The notes beneath the pieces are model-generated. The model made no database searches and was not told the origin of the DNA. It saw nothing but the letters and a program-made list of their open reading frames with translations. Positions 59,746 through 64,000 of a DNA stretch of 64,000 nt are shown in pieces. Position 1 is the stretch's first letter. Each line of letters opens with the position of its first letter. The position numbers and the translations under genes were made by a program. This DNA is from Margaritifera margaritifera. Taxonomy: Eukaryota > Mollusca > Bivalvia > Unionida > Margaritiferidae. The stretch lies in contig JAQPZY010001548.1 of NCBI GenBank assembly GCA_029931535.1, positions 951,001-1,015,000 of the forward strand, written 5' to 3'.

Positions 59746-59955
59746 TATTGACTTGCAAGTTAAATGTGTGTCTGATCTTATTCTCCTCGGATTAGAATTC
59801 TAATTTATTTCTGGAAATAAATTAAGGCAACAGTCTGTGCGGAATGCGATAGGACTTAAAATATACAAGTCAAGGTGAATTCAAAGATTCATGTTGGATG
59901 GTACAAATTTCAACATGCTTATGTTCCACAAACAATAACAACAAACTTTATCCAT
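59746..59955 (+). repeat. Long duplicated segment, unit 3 (left piece)
   Basis: Matches 54862-55070 and 49140-49310: attgacttgcaagt, ggaaataaa, ggtgaattcaaag and ccacaaacaata blocks in order. It continues at 60926-61070 after a LINE insertion and again at 63240-63720. Confidence 0.85.
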
Positions 59956-60932
59956 ATGCAGGGAGGTGTTATTTCGCCTTTGTTATTTAATATATACATA
60001 GACGATTTAAATCGTAAGCTGGGACAGTGTCACGTGGGGATACATTTGACACTAAATGCGTCATTTCTTAACAATTTTAGTTTTGCTGATGATATGTCAT
60101 TGATAAGTCCTTCTATCGCAGGTTTAAGGAAATTATTAAAGATATATGAACATTACGCATTTGAGAATGATATCATATATAATACACTAAAAACGGTCTG
60201 CATGTTTTTTCAGTCAACTTCTTTCAAATTACAATCTCCTCCCTCTGTACTTTTTTAACGGCTATGCTCTTGCATATGTCGACAGTTATACGTATTTGGG
60301 TCATATGTTAAAATCCAAACGTTCAGATGATGAAGATATGATGAGGCATTACAGATTTATGTGTACTAGAACAAACATTCTTTTACGTAAATTTTGAAAT
60401 TGTTCTGTGCATATCAAGATTAAATTATTCAAATCTTATTGTTGCACAATGTACTGTGCTCCTCTGTGGACAAACTTTATTGACTGTATGAAAAGAAAAC
60501 TAGTTATTGGCTATAATAATAGTCTTCGTTTACTACTAAGCCTTCCAAGATGGAATAGTGCCTCTACCATGTTTGTAAACTATAATGTATTTAGTTTTGA
60601 GGAATTAATGAGAAGTATGTGTTTTCAATGATGACACTAATATCTAATAGTAAGAATTGTATCTTGAAATCTTTGTGGAACTATGATATTCATATAAGTT
60701 CTCAGATTATAGATAGATGGAACAAATTACTATTTAAATGTCTTAGATAATTTTATTCCTAATAATGACAGACACATTCTGTAGTTGTAAATGGGTCTGT
60801 ATATTTGTACATAAGACACCTATGAACTTTTATGTCTTAAAATACTTCTATATTTTATATTTTAATTTAGATGTATGGACCATGCAGTCTGAAATAAAGA
60901 ATTCTTATCTTATCTTATCTTACAGTAGATGA
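59956..60932 (+). pseudogene. LINE reverse transcriptase fragment inserted in unit 3
   Basis: G-G-V-I-S-P-L-L-F-N-I-Y-I-D-D-L starts almost at the left edge (59960), the active site is F-A-D-D at about 60082-60093, then thumb and connection blocks in broken frames (Y-L-G-H near 60294, L-L-S-L-P-R-W near 60537). The 3' end is aataaagaattc followed by a (TTATC)n-like tail at 60903-60930. After it the duplicated-segment text resumes with cagtagatgacta. A 5'-truncated LINE insertion with a simple-repeat tail, as in CR1/Jockey-type elements. Confidence 0.82.
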
Positions 60933-61264
60933 CTACTATTATATCACGATGTTAGAGGTTAGACTTAGGCACAGGGTTAGAGTTTAATGTGTATTATAGT
61001 TTGCATATCCTCCTTTAGAAGAAGACGAAGAAGAAGCAGAAGGAGGAGGAGGTATGATGATGAGGGTGACACAATTAGTACAAAAACTAATCTCCATTGT
61101 GGCTCTAAATTATCTACGTATCTAAAGGCAAATATATAAAACACAGCTGGGAAACAAACATAGTACAAAAAAGGTATTATGAAATAGTGTACACAAGAGC
61201 AACTGAGTATGAGTTAAGCACACAGAGCATTGTGTACACAAACATGCATGATTGAAAACTTTTT

Positions 61265-61319
<55 letters not shown>

Positions 61320-61361
61320 AAACACCCATGAAATGTATTTGTTTTTATACTAAGATTACAT
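60926..61361 (+). repeat. Long duplicated segment, unit 3 (middle piece)
   Basis: Text resumes with cagtagatgactactattat, as at 49313 and 55076. It carries A/G-rich aagaagaagcagaaggagga (61022-61041) where unit 1 has the GAT block, then diverges. A (CA)n array lies at 61270-61317. It ends at the LTR insertion. Confidence 0.75.
61270..61317. repeat. (CA)n microsatellite
   Basis: About 24 CA units. Confidence 0.97.
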
Positions 61362-62314
<953 letters not shown>

Positions 62315-62318
62315 ACAT

Positions 62319-63230
62319 ATATATGTTATGCTTTCTGAAATGAAAGGTGCTGCTGTCTGTAATAATCTTGGTCCAATGAAGTCGGCACCTGTGGACTTTG
62401 TTACTTCTAAATGTTGCAGATATTGCAGTATTTTATCGTCTGTTATGAAGGGTATTTCATAAAAAGTACTGCCAGTGATTTTTTTCATTACAAAGGTGTG
62501 AAAATTCCTCATAATTGTAAGGATTAATTGGTTCTTTAATATTCTCAGCAACGGTAAAAAAAAAATTATTGAACTCATTGGGAATATCTTCATTGTCGTT
62601 GATGCACACACCATCTTTTCTTTAGATGCAAAAATTATTAGAAAGTGAATGAGAATGACCTTTAGCAGCTCCAAGTTCTTTAAAAAATTTCCAAACGTTT
62701 CCTGGTTTCTGTTTTGATTCATTAATCAGTTGTTGGTAATGAGATTTTTTTTTTGATAACCTTATGAGACTTACAACTTCATTTCTCACATTTTTGTATT
62801 GGTCACTGTTTCCCACTGCTTTATATTCATCGCGTGTTTTTATTGCTTGTATGATTTCTGGTGTAATCTAGTTTGGTTGAATAACATGTTTAACTCAGTG
62901 CTTTTTCAAAGGAGTGTGCCTATCAATGATATCGATAAAGAGTGAGTACCAAGAATCTAAAGCATCATTGACATCATCAAACAATTTTAAATATCAAATG
63001 GAACATACTTTATTCCTCTTGGAACTTCTCGTTACAGTTTTTAAAAGATCTACATGAAATTGTATGGTGAGATGATTTGGGGGTGAAAGCATTGGTCTTG
63101 CGAGTTAGAAATGTGGGGGTAATGGTCACTCATTCCAATGAAAGAGACATGAATAAAAAGCACATTTTGGGAGTAATTGGAATAAATATGGTCAATTAGA
63201 GTTTGATTTTTTTCCAGCGACAACCCTAGT
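62319..63230 (-). pseudogene. LINE fragment: endonuclease end to start of reverse transcriptase
   Basis: On the minus strand: L-I-D-H-I-Y-S-N-Y and S-F-I-G-M-S-D-H-Y near 63200-63110 (end of endonuclease, with the S-D-H catalytic block), then E-I-I-Q-A-I-K-T-R-D-E-Y-K near 62855, N-V-W-K-F-F-K-E-L-G near 62700, and S-T-G-A-D-F-I-G-P-R-L-L near 62385, the block before reverse transcriptase. It stops at the solo LTR and the reverse transcriptase is not found beyond it. Several frameshifts. CR1-like. Confidence 0.8.
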
Positions 63231-63239
63231 AGGTTTAGT

Positions 63240-63627
63240 TACATGCTGAACCAGTCTAAATGAGGTCATGTGATGATGGTAATGATAAAGACGATGAATA
63301 AAATTAATGTACATGTATGTCCAAACAATACAGAAAAAAAATGTAGACTGCAGATATTTATTTTCCCACACCGCATTGTTATAAATATTCGCATGAGAAA
63401 ATGTATGTCCCAATAACTTTCACTATCTTTGCTAAAATAAATTAAAGTTAAAAAAAAAAAAAAGTTTAGTAACATTTACAAGTTTTCAATTTTGGATACA
63501 TGAACTTGTCAAATCCTATTTTTTTCATAAGTTGAATTTGTATGAAATATATAGCGACAACTTTTCTGAGTGCGGCCGACACCTGTTTATGCTCGCTCCT
63601 ATTGTCAAGGCTGCCAGAAAGATAATT

Positions 63628-63680
<53 letters not shown>

Positions 63681-63720
63681 GGGTGACTGAATGTCCTGGG
63701 TCTTACAGAGAAGTAGTTGT
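63240..63720 (+). repeat. Long duplicated segment, unit 3 (right piece)
   Basis: Matches 49535-49915 and 55150-55560: tgtatgtycaaacaata, ccgcattgttata, gttttcaattttggata and gagtgcggccgacacc in order. Confidence 0.88.
63632..63678. repeat. (TG)n microsatellite
   Basis: About 23 TG units in unit 3, same place as at 49812. Confidence 0.97.
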
Positions 63721-64000
63721 GTTGTGTTGTGACTCTATGGTCTAAGAAAAATGTAACAGAAAGTAAGTGAAACCAACAAATCAACTAAAGATCAACAAGC
63801 AATTTATTTCTAGACAATTAAAGTGAAAATTCAAAAGACACTTACAACAACGTGAATTAAAAATTTTAAAAATCCAATAAACCTAAGTGTCATAATCACA
63901 AGTCCTAAATATAGAATGTTCCGAATGAATGACTGTATCCTTGAATGTGCTGATGTGCGAATAGTCATTAATATCCTGATGTGCCAATAGTATTTTATGT
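63721..64000. other. End of window, nothing recognised
   Basis: AT-rich; departs from the duplicated segment after gttgtgttgtg. Confidence 0.4.

Overview
This window is AT-rich, intron-bearing animal DNA, packed with microsatellites, minisatellites and decayed transposons. The mix of element types points to a lophotrochozoan, most probably a mollusc: Polinton-type virus-like relics, LINEs of the kind often mis-annotated as craniofacial development protein 2, a Mutator-like transposase of the PF20700 type, tRNA-derived SINEs, ZNF862-like hAT elements, and a P2X7-C-terminal-like gene. This is inference; there is no rRNA or mitochondrial marker here. I see no intact host gene. Nearly every coding match carries stops or frameshifts.

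Layout. 1-4.1 kb is a broken Polinton/Maverick relic on the + strand, cut by the left edge: DNA polymerase B, major capsid protein, an unassigned ORF, then an adenain-like protease. 4.2-7.2 kb holds two promoter-like cassettes, a basic ORF with an AT-hook-like tail, an unassigned ORF and a diverged direct duplication. 7.5-21.9 kb has a foldback element, a 76/77-bp satellite, two SINEs, three pieces of one hAT family, degenerate tandem repeats and two MITEs. 22.2-25.9 kb carries a LINE (+) and a nearly complete Mutator-like transposase (-). 26.3-27.2 kb is a solo LTR.

28.5-32.8 kb is the best host-gene candidate: exons of a P2X7-C-terminal-like protein, with a hAT element inserted inside one exon. 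33.7-37.3 kb has weak coiled-coil exons (-), a hAT MITE, a second viral-type DNA polymerase B relic and a second copy of the 18.3-kb MITE. 37.3-40.7 kb is a nearly full-length LINE with endonuclease, reverse transcriptase and a terminal C2H2 finger. 41.7-46.9 kb is a cluster of minisatellites with a reverse-transcriptase scrap and an unassigned coding-like stretch.

47.6-63.7 kb is dominated by an L1/Tx1-like LINE relic and a roughly 5-kb segment repeated in tandem about three times. Those copies contain a mariner 3' end, a LINE 3' region and SINE copies, and were later hit by another LINE, a second solo LTR of the 26.3-kb family and an antisense LINE piece.

Nothing here looks like a working novel system. 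The most rewarding items are the two unrelated virus-type polymerase relics, the gene broken by a hAT insertion, the sister solo LTRs with perfect 4-bp target duplications (one with its TATA box grown into an (AT)n array), and the tandem duplication whose breakpoint lies inside a SINE. All assignments come from reading translations and comparing repeats by eye; no database was searched.
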